Part shown: positions 27,169-34,542 of the stretch, piece by piece | How the letters are laid out: each line of letters starts with the position of its first letter | How positions within the stretch are numbered: the first letter of the stretch is position 1 | Origin: Thermoproteota archaeon | Lineage (GTDB): Archaea > Korarchaeota > Korarchaeia > Korarchaeales > Korarchaeaceae | Assembly (NCBI GenBank): GCA_027491485.1 | Contig: JAOZGR010000001.1 | Location: 372,001-436,000, forward strand | Length of the DNA: 64,000 nt | Direction of reading: 5' to 3' | Notes under the pieces: model-generated | The model's input: only the letters and a program-made list of their open reading frames with translations | Told to the model about the DNA's origin: nothing | The model's database searches: none | Position numbers and translations under genes: made by a program

Positions 27169-28485
27169 GTAAGAATAAGATTCCTAGGAGCTGCCAGAGG
27201 CATTGGAAGGTCTAGTATAGAGATTTCTGATGGAAGAAGGACCTTTATCATAGATTCGGGAGTAGATGTCAGTGCGAGCGGGAGAGACAAATATCCGCTT
27301 GATCCATCTGATAAAGTTGATGCATTCATATTGACACATGCTCATCTTGATCATTCAGGGTATGGCCCAGCCCTAGTTAGGGACTACGATTGTGATTTTT
27401 ATGCAACCCCACCTACAGTTGATATTTCAGAAGTATTGCTGAAAGATTTTCTAAGCTTAATACCCGAAGATGAGGAGAGGCCTTACAGTCATAGAGAGAT
27501 AACTGCCCTGAGAAAGAAAGAGCGGTCTATTAGATTTAGGATACCCACAGAACTCGATGGTGGATGGGAGATAATACCATTTAACGCAGGACACGTCCTT
27601 GGATCAGTAATGCTATACTTTAGGTCACCAAGCGGTCATACAATACTTTATACGGGTGATTTGAATACATCTAATACGAGGACGCTTAGGGGTGCTGATG
27701 TTAACCTACCTGAAGTGGAGTATCTGATAATAGAGAGTACATATGGGGGAAACGAAGACATACACCCCTCCAGAAAGAAAGTCGAGAGAAAGTTTGTTGA
27801 GGATATTAAAGCAACTATAGAAGAGGGAGGAATCGCTATAATCCCTGCTTTCGCATTAGGAAGGGCTCAAGAAGTGATACTAACCCTAATTCATTTTATG
27901 GAGTCTGGGTTTCTCCCAGAAGTCCCTATATTTATTGATGGTATGATAAGAGAAGTTTCAAAGTTCTATACCATGTACTGGTCGTGGCTTAGACCAGAAC
28001 TTCAGAGGAGGATAAGAGAGAGCAAGAGGGGTCTCTTTGATCATAAGACGATAGAAGAGGTGAGAAGTAGGGATGAAATATTGGAACTCAGCGAACCTTT
28101 CATAGTGGTGACTACTTCAGGAATGCTTCAAGGGGGCCCTATTCTCACTTACCTTAAGTATTATGGAGTAGATAGCAGAAATATGATCTATTTGACTGGC
28201 TATCAGGTTAAAGGAACAAGGGGCAGGATGCTACTCGATGGTATAAGGGAGATACCCATGCCTGATGGAACTACGATCAACATCAAGGCGAAAATAGGAT
28301 TTGCGGATTTCTCGGCCCATGCAGACCAGCCTAATCTAATAAATTTCATATCCAAACTAAAGGGCGTCAAAGAGGTGATACTTGTCCATGGGGAGCCAGA
28401 GAAAATGATTCAGCTTAGACAAAAGCTAGCGAAGAGGAAAATCCCTGCCTACATACCGGAACTTGGTGAAACCATATATCTCTAG
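27169..28485 (+). CDS. Beta-CASP metallo-beta-lactamase ribonuclease; start region disturbed
   Basis: An archaeal CPSF-type RNase of about 439 residues without N-terminal KH domains (aCPSF2-like). The core is complete: VRIRFLGAARGIGRSS, LTHAHLDHSGYGP, AGHVLGSVMLYF, YTGDLN, IESTYGG, VVTTSGMLQGGP, FADFSAHADQ and VHGEPEKM. It would cut or trim RNA. No ATG, GTG or TTG exists in frame between the upstream stop at 27142 and TTG 27331, yet the missing part encodes the conserved first strands. The GTG at 27164 overlaps the purB stop (GTGA), like other junctions here, but is out of frame by one base. I list the CDS from the first conserved codon. Confidence 0.8.
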   Translation, partial: VRIRFLGAARGIGRSSIEISDGRRTFIIDSGVDVSASGRDKYPLDPSDKVDAFILTHAHLDHSGYGPALVRDYDCDFYATPPTVDISEVLLKDFLSLIPEDEERPYSHREITALRKKERSIRFRIPTELDGGWEIIPFNAGHVLGSVMLYFRSPSGHTILYTGDLNTSNTRTLRGADVNLPEVEYLIIESTYGGNEDIHPSRKKVERKFVEDIKATIEEGGIAIIPAFALGRAQEVILTLIHFMESGFLPEVPIFIDGMIREVSKFYTMYWSWLRPELQRRIRESKRGLFDHKTIEEVRSRDEILELSEPFIVVTTSGMLQGGPILTYLKYYGVDSRNMIYLTGYQVKGTRGRMLLDGIREIPMPDGTTINIKAKIGFADFSAHADQPNLINFISKLKGVKEVILVHGEPEKMIQLRQKLAKRKIPAYIPELGETIYL

Positions 28486-28547
28486 AACTCCCAATGGCCT
28501 AATAGTCATGTAATCTTATTTTATTACATTCCGTTGTACCGCTTTAT

Positions 28548-29234
28548 ATGAGCAAGAATTCCCCTTATATGGGAAAAATGCTAGCCCAGTTAGTAAAGGC
28601 ACCTTCCAAGGGTAGCATCCTAGCTAGGATTTACTCAAAAATATTTAGGAAAAAGAAGAAAATAGCCCTAGGTATATATGGGCCCGTTAATTCTGGAAAG
28701 ACGACATTGGCTAATAGAATATGTATGGATTTTGTTGGAGAGAAATTGGGTACAGTAAGTAGGGTTCCACATGAAACAAGAACAGTAAGTGTAATGGAAA
28801 ATGTGGCCCTCAGAATGAACAACGGCTCTTCCCTAATAATGGATATAATCGATACTCCAGGAATTGCAACTAGGATCACTTATAGGACATTCCTTAGGTA
28901 TGGTTTTAAGAAGAACGAAGCTATAGAGCGGGCTGCTGAGGCAGCTAGAGGCGTAGTTGAAGCAATCAGATCCATGGAGAAAGTTGATACAGCATTAATA
29001 GTCTTAGATTCTTCAAAAGATCCCACATCCCAAGTTAACTGGGTAATAGCAGGCAATCTAAGGGCTAGAAATATACCTTACATCATAGTAGCTAATAAGA
29101 TCGATCTCCCATATGCTAGACCTTCGAGGGTTGAGAAAGTATTTTCCACCGAGAGAGTGGTCCCGATTTCGGCGCTTAGAGGAGACAATATGGAGGAGCT
29201 TTACAAAGCTATTGTGGAGGTGGCAGGAAAATGA
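28548..29234 (+). CDS. Era-like small GTP-binding protein
   Basis: A 228-residue GTPase. A basic N-terminal extension (ARIYSKIFRKKKKIA) precedes G1 YGPVNSGKTTLA, then a Thr-rich switch HETRTVSV, G3 DTPG, G4 NKID, and a G5-like PISALRG. The insert TRITYRTFLRYGFKKNEAIERAAEAARG is characteristic of a widespread archaeal Era-like family of unknown role. The ATG at 28548 lies about 27 bp behind the TATA-like cttattttatta, so the message looks leaderless. It overlaps the next gene as ATGA and heads a three-gene unit with a small alpha/beta protein and a zinc-ribbon protein. A role in ribosome or RNA metabolism is possible but unproven. Confidence 0.82.
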   Translation: MSKNSPYMGKMLAQLVKAPSKGSILARIYSKIFRKKKKIALGIYGPVNSGKTTLANRICMDFVGEKLGTVSRVPHETRTVSVMENVALRMNNGSSLIMDIIDTPGIATRITYRTFLRYGFKKNEAIERAAEAARGVVEAIRSMEKVDTALIVLDSSKDPTSQVNWVIAGNLRARNIPYIIVANKIDLPYARPSRVEKVFSTERVVPISALRGDNMEELYKAIVEVAGK

Positions 29235-29503
29235 GTATAATGTTAGTTGAGGAGTTCTCCAAAGAGAGAGCTAGGGAGATAATCAATCATTTGAAGAGCG
29301 GAGGATGTGTACTAGCAGTATCGATCGACCCAATAGCCGTCATAACAGCTCTCGAGATGTCTTTATCGGAGCATAACGAAAATTCTGGTGGTTTTGAGAT
29401 AGAGAAGTTGTCTGAAGGCGGGCCTTACCTGATACATAATGGTAAAGTGAGGCTGAGGAAATCTAAAGGTGTGGTCTTTATATCAGGTGTAGGCTCTTGT
29501 TGA
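29231..29503 (+). CDS. Small protein of Era-GTPase cassette (DUF2073-like position)
   Basis: A 90-residue protein. MLVEEFSKERAREIINHLKSGGCVLAVSIDPIAVITALEM suggests a helix-strand-helix fold, followed by a charged C-terminal strand region. I cannot assign a family with confidence. In other archaea an Era-like GTPase is often followed by a DUF2073 protein and a zinc-ribbon protein, and this gene sits in exactly that slot, so it may be a divergent member. It overlaps both neighbours (ATGA upstream, TTGA downstream), implying tight co-translation. Confidence 0.6.
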   Translation: MSIMLVEEFSKERAREIINHLKSGGCVLAVSIDPIAVITALEMSLSEHNENSGGFEIEKLSEGGPYLIHNGKVRLRKSKGVVFISGVGSC

Positions 29504-29838
29504 AGGTCCTACTGGTCTGTAGGAAGTGTGGCTTTTCAAAAGATATAGAAGGGTCAGAGGAGCCGTTACCAGACAGCTGCCCATCATGTGGGTATAACCA
29601 GCTTGAGTTCATAGTCTATAGAGGAATATCTTATGGAGAGGACAGGGCAGGCCCTGACAATAAGGAAGCATCCATGGACTCTATCAAAAGTATAGTAAAA
29701 GAAGCTTTCCTGAGGCAGGTTTCACTAGGAGAATGGGAAATCGATCTGGGTAGGGTGATTTCAGAAGATATAGCAATAGCAGAGATAGAAGTAGGAGAAT
29801 ATGAGATAGTCTTCAAGGGAATTAGGAAGGTGGTATAA
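29500..29838 (+). CDS. Zinc-ribbon protein of Era-GTPase cassette
   Basis: A 112-residue protein with an N-terminal zinc ribbon (VCRKCGFSKD...DSCPSCGYNQLEF, two CxxC knuckles) and an acidic C-terminal half (FLRQVSLGEWEIDLGRVISEDIAIAEIEVGEYEIVFKG) probably forming a beta domain. It likely binds RNA, protein or the GTPase encoded two genes upstream. TTG 29500 overlaps the upstream stop; TTG 29497 is an alternative. Its 3' end overlaps convergent trmI by 17 bp. Confidence 0.72.
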   Translation: MKVLLVCRKCGFSKDIEGSEEPLPDSCPSCGYNQLEFIVYRGISYGEDRAGPDNKEASMDSIKSIVKEAFLRQVSLGEWEIDLGRVISEDIAIAEIEVGEYEIVFKGIRKVV

Positions 29839-30604
29839 CCTTTCTACCTATTATTATGAATCCCGTGTGAGCTATCATCCTGGGGAGAGGACGCGTCCTT
29901 CTTTCATCTGATTCATATTCTCTGTCAAGTATCTCGTGCACCTCTATTAGGCTAAAGCCAGTCTCCCTTGCTTTTACAGCAACTTTCTGTATCTGTTCGC
30001 AGGAAGGTACAAACGCTATGAAGGTACCATTTGGCTTCAGTTTTTCGTAGATCATAGGGAGAATCTCCCATGGATCAGGTATATCTATGAATACTGCATC
30101 TAATTCATCTTCATCTATCCCTTCCTTAGCATCTTTTAGCTTTAGGGTCACATTATGAAGTTGCAGTGCACTCAGGTTCTTTTTAGCAGCATTTAGTGAC
30201 TTTTCTCTAATGTCATAACTGATTACTTCACCTTCAGGCCCCAAGAATGTTGCTAGGACAAGAGTTAGGGCGCCAGATCCAGTCCCGATCTCAACGACTT
30301 TATCGCCCGGTTTAATACCGGATTTCAGGAGAATGAATCCTGAGTCCTTAGGATATATTATTTGTGTTGCTCTACCAAGTTTTTCGATAATATCAGCTAG
30401 ATTAGGTCTGTGTACCTCAACAGGAACACCTTTATTCGTCTTTATTACGGTTCCCCACTTCTTTCCTATTATATCATCTAGAGCTATAGTTCCCTTATGT
30501 GTATGAATTACCTTTGCTCTCTTAACCTTAACAAGAAACTTCTTAGCCCTTCCTTTCTTACTATATATGACGAGGAGGGCTAAATCGCCCTCCCTTATTG
30601 ACAA
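29822..30604 (-). CDS. trmI: tRNA (adenine-N1)-methyltransferase TrmI
   Basis: A 260-residue SAM-dependent enzyme that makes m1A58 (in some archaea also m1A57) in the T loop of tRNA, a heat-stability mark. The N-terminal beta domain (EGDLALLVIYSKKGRAKKFLVKV) has the KTNKGVPVEVHRPNLADII linker. SAM is bound by VVEIGTGSGALTLVLATFLG. FIDIPDPWEIL and a C-terminal RMIAHTGFIIIGRK complete the family pattern. It starts at TTG 30604, 11 bp after the reductase stop, so the two probably share a transcript. Confidence 0.92.
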   Translation of the reverse strand: MSIREGDLALLVIYSKKGRAKKFLVKVKRAKVIHTHKGTIALDDIIGKKWGTVIKTNKGVPVEVHRPNLADIIEKLGRATQIIYPKDSGFILLKSGIKPGDKVVEIGTGSGALTLVLATFLGPEGEVISYDIREKSLNAAKKNLSALQLHNVTLKLKDAKEGIDEDELDAVFIDIPDPWEILPMIYEKLKPNGTFIAFVPSCEQIQKVAVKARETGFSLIEVHEILDREYESDERRTRPLPRMIAHTGFIIIGRKVIPPS

Positions 30605-30615
30605 ACAGTACCACC

Positions 30616-31755
30616 TCAGAGAAGTGCTTTAGCCACCCTAGCAGCCAAGACTGGGTGCTTCATTAGTTTCATGGCTACTTTCCTCAGGTTAATTCCATTG
30701 GCCAGATTAATCACATCTTCATAGTCGAGTACTTCTGCCAGTTGGTTGAGTTCATTGTCCCCTATTCTCTCAAACACCCTCATGGCTTTTAAGCTATCAT
30801 TTATTCTCTTAATCCATGGTTCATACCTCTTATTGAACTCGCTTAGAGATTCTGCAGATAGATCTCCTTTCTCTATAGCCTCTTTAATTACCTCACTAAC
30901 TACCTTGCCCGCCGCTATTGATGAATGTATCCCTGCTCCAGTGAATGGTATTACCATACCGGCTGCATCTCCTAGCAAAATGACGCCGTTACCTATATAC
31001 TCCTTAGCTAAGCCTCCAATTGGAACAGCTGCCCCACCAGCCCCCATGATCTTGGCATTTTTGAAGAGTTCAGGCCTATTTTTAATGAATTTATCTAGGT
31101 AGACCTTAGGAGCCCCAGGCCTCACTCCAATACCGACGTTAGCTATATCCTCTCCCTTAGGGAATATCCAAGCGTAGCCTCCTGGAGCCATAGAACCTAC
31201 ATATATACGACCAGTGTTGTATGAATCTAAGTCGACTCCGACCATCCTATACTGGTATACAGGGATAAGTTCTGTGGAGTTATCTAAACCAGCTGATTTA
31301 GCTACTACGGAGTTATATCCATCGGCTCCGATAACAACCTTCGCTTTGAACTCCTCTCCTTTAGCCGTCCTGACACCAACAACTTTGTGTCCCTCCTTTA
31401 GAACTCTTTCAACCCTCTCAGCGACCCTAAATTCTGCGCCCGCCTTCAGCGCCTCTTTAGCCATTTCTTGGAGAAACATGTCTTTATTGATGGCATATCC
31501 ATGGAGGGGAATCTCTACATACTTGCCAGACGGTGAATAGACTCTCATATTGAGTTCATTAGATACGATCCCTTGTTTAGGTTCTATGCCGGCCGTTTGA
31601 AAAGTCTCCTTACTCACTCCTTCACCACATGGTTTCCAAGCCCTTATATCGCTGTGTGCCTCAAATAGCAGTGTCTTAAGTCCCAGTTTAGATGAGTACT
31701 TAGCTGCAGCAAGTCCCGCCGGGCCCCCACCAACTATAATTACATCCCATTCCAT
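30616..31755 (-). CDS. Geranylgeranyl reductase family flavoprotein (archaeal lipid saturation)
   Basis: A 379-residue FAD enzyme that saturates the geranylgeranyl chains of archaeal ether lipids. The FAD-binding start DVIIVGGGPAGLAAAKYSSK and a second motif VILLGDAAGMVIPFTGAGIHSS are clear. WKPCGEGVSKE contains the family Cys and Gly-Glu. VIGADGYNSVVAKSAG is another FAD contact. The ATG at 31755 has a GGTG upstream. GGGP synthase, an earlier step of the same pathway, is at 57.7 kb. Confidence 0.9.
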   Translation of the reverse strand: MEWDVIIVGGGPAGLAAAKYSSKLGLKTLLFEAHSDIRAWKPCGEGVSKETFQTAGIEPKQGIVSNELNMRVYSPSGKYVEIPLHGYAINKDMFLQEMAKEALKAGAEFRVAERVERVLKEGHKVVGVRTAKGEEFKAKVVIGADGYNSVVAKSAGLDNSTELIPVYQYRMVGVDLDSYNTGRIYVGSMAPGGYAWIFPKGEDIANVGIGVRPGAPKVYLDKFIKNRPELFKNAKIMGAGGAAVPIGGLAKEYIGNGVILLGDAAGMVIPFTGAGIHSSIAAGKVVSEVIKEAIEKGDLSAESLSEFNKRYEPWIKRINDSLKAMRVFERIGDNELNQLAEVLDYEDVINLANGINLRKVAMKLMKHPVLAARVAKALL

Positions 31756-31892
31756 GCCAACACCAACCTCTATAACATGGGCTCTATATCAGCATTTTCG
31801 TGTTAGCCAGATTTTAGTCGAATGACGAAAGAAGAGGTAGAGTGGTAAACCAGATGGGAAAAGTTTTATAGTTGAAATATATCACATAACCC

Positions 31893-31945
31893 AGTTGGGA
31901 GCCCCTCCCACGTCGTCATCCCTCCGGCTATGCCGGATGACGGCG
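31893..31945 (+). promoter_or_regulatory. Structured 5' leader with two hairpins ahead of a wHTH gene
   Basis: A TATA-like agttttatag (31862-31871) predicts a start near 31893. From there the RNA can fold into a 6-bp hairpin (31896-31910, TGGGAG/CTCCCA) and a larger stem: 31911-31919 pairs with 31937-31945 over 9 bp, then a 4-base bulge and an inner CCGGC-TAT-GCCGG hairpin. The Shine-Dalgarno AAAGGTGA (31946-31953) follows at once. It may control the downstream gene or be a separate small RNA. It matches no riboswitch I recognise. Confidence 0.5.
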
Positions 31946-31958
31946 AAAGGTGAATAAA

Positions 31959-32189
31959 TTGAGGGTTCTAATGGATGCACATTTAAGAATTCTACGAAAG
32001 TTGGAAAAAGCAGGAAATGATGGTATAGTTGCTTCCGAACTTATTCCTGATAGGGTGGCGAGAGAGTTCGTCCTCAAATATTTAGCCAATAAGGGCCTCA
32101 TAACTAGAAGGAGACGTTTTCGAGGTGAACGAGTCTTCATAACTTCCAAGGGCCTCAGTCTCCTCCAATCATCTAGCAGTTTTTCTTAG
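31959..32189 (+). CDS. Small winged-helix protein
   Basis: A 76-residue single-domain protein. AHLRILRKLEKAGNDGIVASELIPDRVAREFVLKYLANKGLITRRRR reads as helix, turn, recognition helix and wing. The tail is Ser-rich. It may be a DNA-binding regulator. TTG 31959 is chosen because AAAGGTGA lies five bases ahead; GTG 31950 would overlap that signal. An elaborate hairpin leader precedes it and tgtA follows after 50 bp with its own TATA element, so it is probably monocistronic. Confidence 0.65.
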   Translation: MRVLMDAHLRILRKLEKAGNDGIVASELIPDRVAREFVLKYLANKGLITRRRRFRGERVFITSKGLSLLQSSSSFS

Positions 32190-32239
32190 CTATTCTTAAG
32201 AGCCTTTCTTTTTTATTTTGTCATATCTAGACCTCTTGT

Positions 32240-33994
32240 ATGTCTTTGATATTCAGAGTCAGGAGATCAGACGCTTCTGCTAGGTTATCTGAGTTGAAGA
32301 CGAAGTCGGGGATTTTAACATTACCTGAGTTCTTTCCCGTTTATAACCCAAACAAACCAGTAGTGACCCCAAAGGAGATGAAAAACATAGGAATTAGAGC
32401 CTTGATAACCAATTCTTACATAATTTACAAAACTCCGAGATTCAGGGAGAGAGCGCTAGAGGAGGGAATACACTCCTTTCTAGAATTCGACGGTATCGTA
32501 GTGACCGACTCAGGGGCATACCAGATATACAGATATGGGGATATTGAGGTGAGCAATGAGGAAATACTCAGGTTCCAATATTCTATTGGTTCTGACATAG
32601 GCTCTATACTTGATGTCCCCATGTCATCGGAGATAAGTAGAGATAAGGCTGAAGAAGGCGTAAAAATAACCATAAGTAATGCAGAAGAGTGGTCTACTCT
32701 AAGGGAAGAGTTGAAGGGAACCCTATGGATAGGAACTCCACAAGGATCGATATATGATGACTTAGTAGAGTACAGTGCTTTGAAGATCGGAGCACTGGAT
32801 TTTGATTATAATGGTGTCGGATCGCTAAAAGTTGCTCTAGAAAAGTACGATTTCTTAGTTCAAGCTAGGTACTTTCTGAAGGTTAGGTCTCTACTAAAGG
32901 CCGGAAAGCCCTTTCACTTCTGGGGTATTGGACATCCTTCTACATTTGCCTTTTTTGCTGCTTTAGGAGCGGATTCCTTCGATTCAGCTGCTTATGCCCT
33001 ATATGCTGAACAAGGGAGATATATGACCCCACATGGCACTCTAAATATTGATGAAATAGAAGAATTCCCGTGTTCATGCCCTATATGTTCCAGTTATACC
33101 CCTGAGGAAGTCAGAAGCCTTTCTGATGAGGAAAGAATGTCTTTAATAGCTAAACATAACCTATACGTATCCGTTGCCGAGATAAGGAAGGTAAGAGAAG
33201 CAATAAGAGGAGAGTGGTTATGGGAGCTAGTCCAAGAGAGAGCTCGCTTTCACCCGAAGTTACTTAAAGCACTTGAATACATACTTAAGAATTTTAACGA
33301 TCTCCTAGAGCGTAGAGAGCCCTTCTCGAAGTCTTCTGGTCTCCAGTTTTCGGGACCCGAAACTTTCTTTAGGCCTGAGATCTTGAGGGCTCGCAGGCGA
33401 TTGAGAAATATAACAAAACAAAAAGTCGTTAGGAGGGCTCTCTTTGGGGTTGTTCCGGTGGGTTTAAGATATACGTACCCCTTCGGGCAGTCCCACTATC
33501 CTTATGAGGATGATATAGCCGAAGAACCAAGCGATGAAGAGCTTGTTTCTGCTATTTTATCCTATCAGTTCGATCCTTCTCTCTATGAAATAGGCCTCAA
33601 AGCTAGAATTAGGAGGTCTAAAAGGACGGGAATGCCAAGAGAAGTAATTGTGGGAGACATCACATTAGGCCATATAAGACCGAGCGACGGAATGCTTATC
33701 CCTAGCCTTGAAGGGGCTTCGCTAATCCTGAAAAATCTACCATTCCCGAAGTCAAGGGTCGTCATTAAGGAGAGATTTAAGGAGATAGTAGCAAGAGGAA
33801 CTACTGTTTTCGTCAAATTCGTGAAGTTAGTAGATCCTGACATTAGACCGAAGAATGAGGTTCTGGTGGTTGATGAGAAAGATACCTTGTTAGCCACGGG
33901 CAGGTCTATCCTTTCCGCTCAAGAGTATCTAGAATTTCATGAGGATCACCCGTTCGTATTGATTAGGAGGCATGTAAAGCCTAGATCGGATTGA
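32240..33994 (+). CDS. tgtA: tRNA-guanine(15) transglycosylase (archaeosine synthesis)
   Basis: A 584-residue archaeal TGT, which swaps G15 in the tRNA D loop for preQ0, the first step to archaeosine. The catalytic TIM barrel includes VVTDSGAYQIYRYGDIEV and GSDIGSILDVPMSSE (nucleophile and general acid Asp residues). A zinc site CSCPICSSYTPEE follows near residue 280, then an insert and a C-terminal PUA domain (PKNEVLVVDEKDTLLATGRSILSAQEYLEFHE). The ATG at 32240 sits about 26 bp behind a TATA-like stretch, so it is probably leaderless. It overlaps the dephospho-CoA kinase tail to tail by 14 bp. Confidence 0.95.
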   Translation: MSLIFRVRRSDASARLSELKTKSGILTLPEFFPVYNPNKPVVTPKEMKNIGIRALITNSYIIYKTPRFRERALEEGIHSFLEFDGIVVTDSGAYQIYRYGDIEVSNEEILRFQYSIGSDIGSILDVPMSSEISRDKAEEGVKITISNAEEWSTLREELKGTLWIGTPQGSIYDDLVEYSALKIGALDFDYNGVGSLKVALEKYDFLVQARYFLKVRSLLKAGKPFHFWGIGHPSTFAFFAALGADSFDSAAYALYAEQGRYMTPHGTLNIDEIEEFPCSCPICSSYTPEEVRSLSDEERMSLIAKHNLYVSVAEIRKVREAIRGEWLWELVQERARFHPKLLKALEYILKNFNDLLERREPFSKSSGLQFSGPETFFRPEILRARRRLRNITKQKVVRRALFGVVPVGLRYTYPFGQSHYPYEDDIAEEPSDEELVSAILSYQFDPSLYEIGLKARIRRSKRTGMPREVIVGDITLGHIRPSDGMLIPSLEGASLILKNLPFPKSRVVIKERFKEIVARGTTVFVKFVKLVDPDIRPKNEVLVVDEKDTLLATGRSILSAQEYLEFHEDHPFVLIRRHVKPRSD

Positions 33995-34523
33995 ATGCTT
34001 CTAATAGCAGTTTTTTAGCACTTTCCCTTGCCTTCTCAGTTATCTCTACTAGAATCATCCCGACACCTGGTTGGCCATATAGCATCAGGCTCCCTGATTG
34101 TGATAATATAGCTACTGGGAATCCTAGAAGATCTTCTTCACCTTTAACAACAACGGCAACCTTCATGTCTATCGACACTAGTTTTAATGCAAGATCTATT
34201 GATTTCCAAGACTCCTTAGTAATCAGGGAAGGAGGGTTGCGAGTAGTTATCAGAAAATAACCGTTTAAGTCGTAGATAATAGAACAATCGGCCTTTCTCT
34301 TCTCCTTTAGATCAATCACCGCTAAATTAGGCCTTATTCCCCATTTAATCAGCGTTTGAGTTACCCTATCTCCGACAGTGATTATTAGTCCATGGGGAAT
34401 CTCATCTTGCTCTCTTACGATCTTTCCCTTAGCCTCAGCTATCTTCTCTCTCATATCTTCCCTTAGAACGACATCCCTCAAGAGTACCTTACCATCATCA
34501 GAGAGGAATCGTTTACTAGTCAT
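33981..34523 (-). CDS. GTP-dependent dephospho-CoA kinase (DUF359)
   Basis: A protein of about 180 residues in the archaeal DUF359 family, the GTP-dependent kinase for the last step of coenzyme A synthesis. Hallmarks are LIITVGDRVTQTLIKWGIRPNLAVIDLKEKR, ITTRNPP, VVVKGEEDLLGFPVAILS and LMLYGQPGVGMILVEI. The ATG at 34523 fits the family N-terminus; a longer frame to 34628 would cover the start of the divergent radical SAM gene. It meets tgtA tail to tail. Confidence 0.88.
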   Translation of the reverse strand: MTSKRFLSDDGKVLLRDVVLREDMREKIAEAKGKIVREQDEIPHGLIITVGDRVTQTLIKWGIRPNLAVIDLKEKRKADCSIIYDLNGYFLITTRNPPSLITKESWKSIDLALKLVSIDMKVAVVVKGEEDLLGFPVAILSQSGSLMLYGQPGVGMILVEITEKARESAKKLLLEAFNPI

Positions 34524-34542
34524 ACATATCAACCTATTACGG

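Noticed and set aside
31893-31945. Leader hairpins considered as a C/D box guide RNA
   Set aside because: Only a partial C-box-like GGATGACGG is seen and no paired D boxes; fold is stem-loop, not the open C/D pattern.
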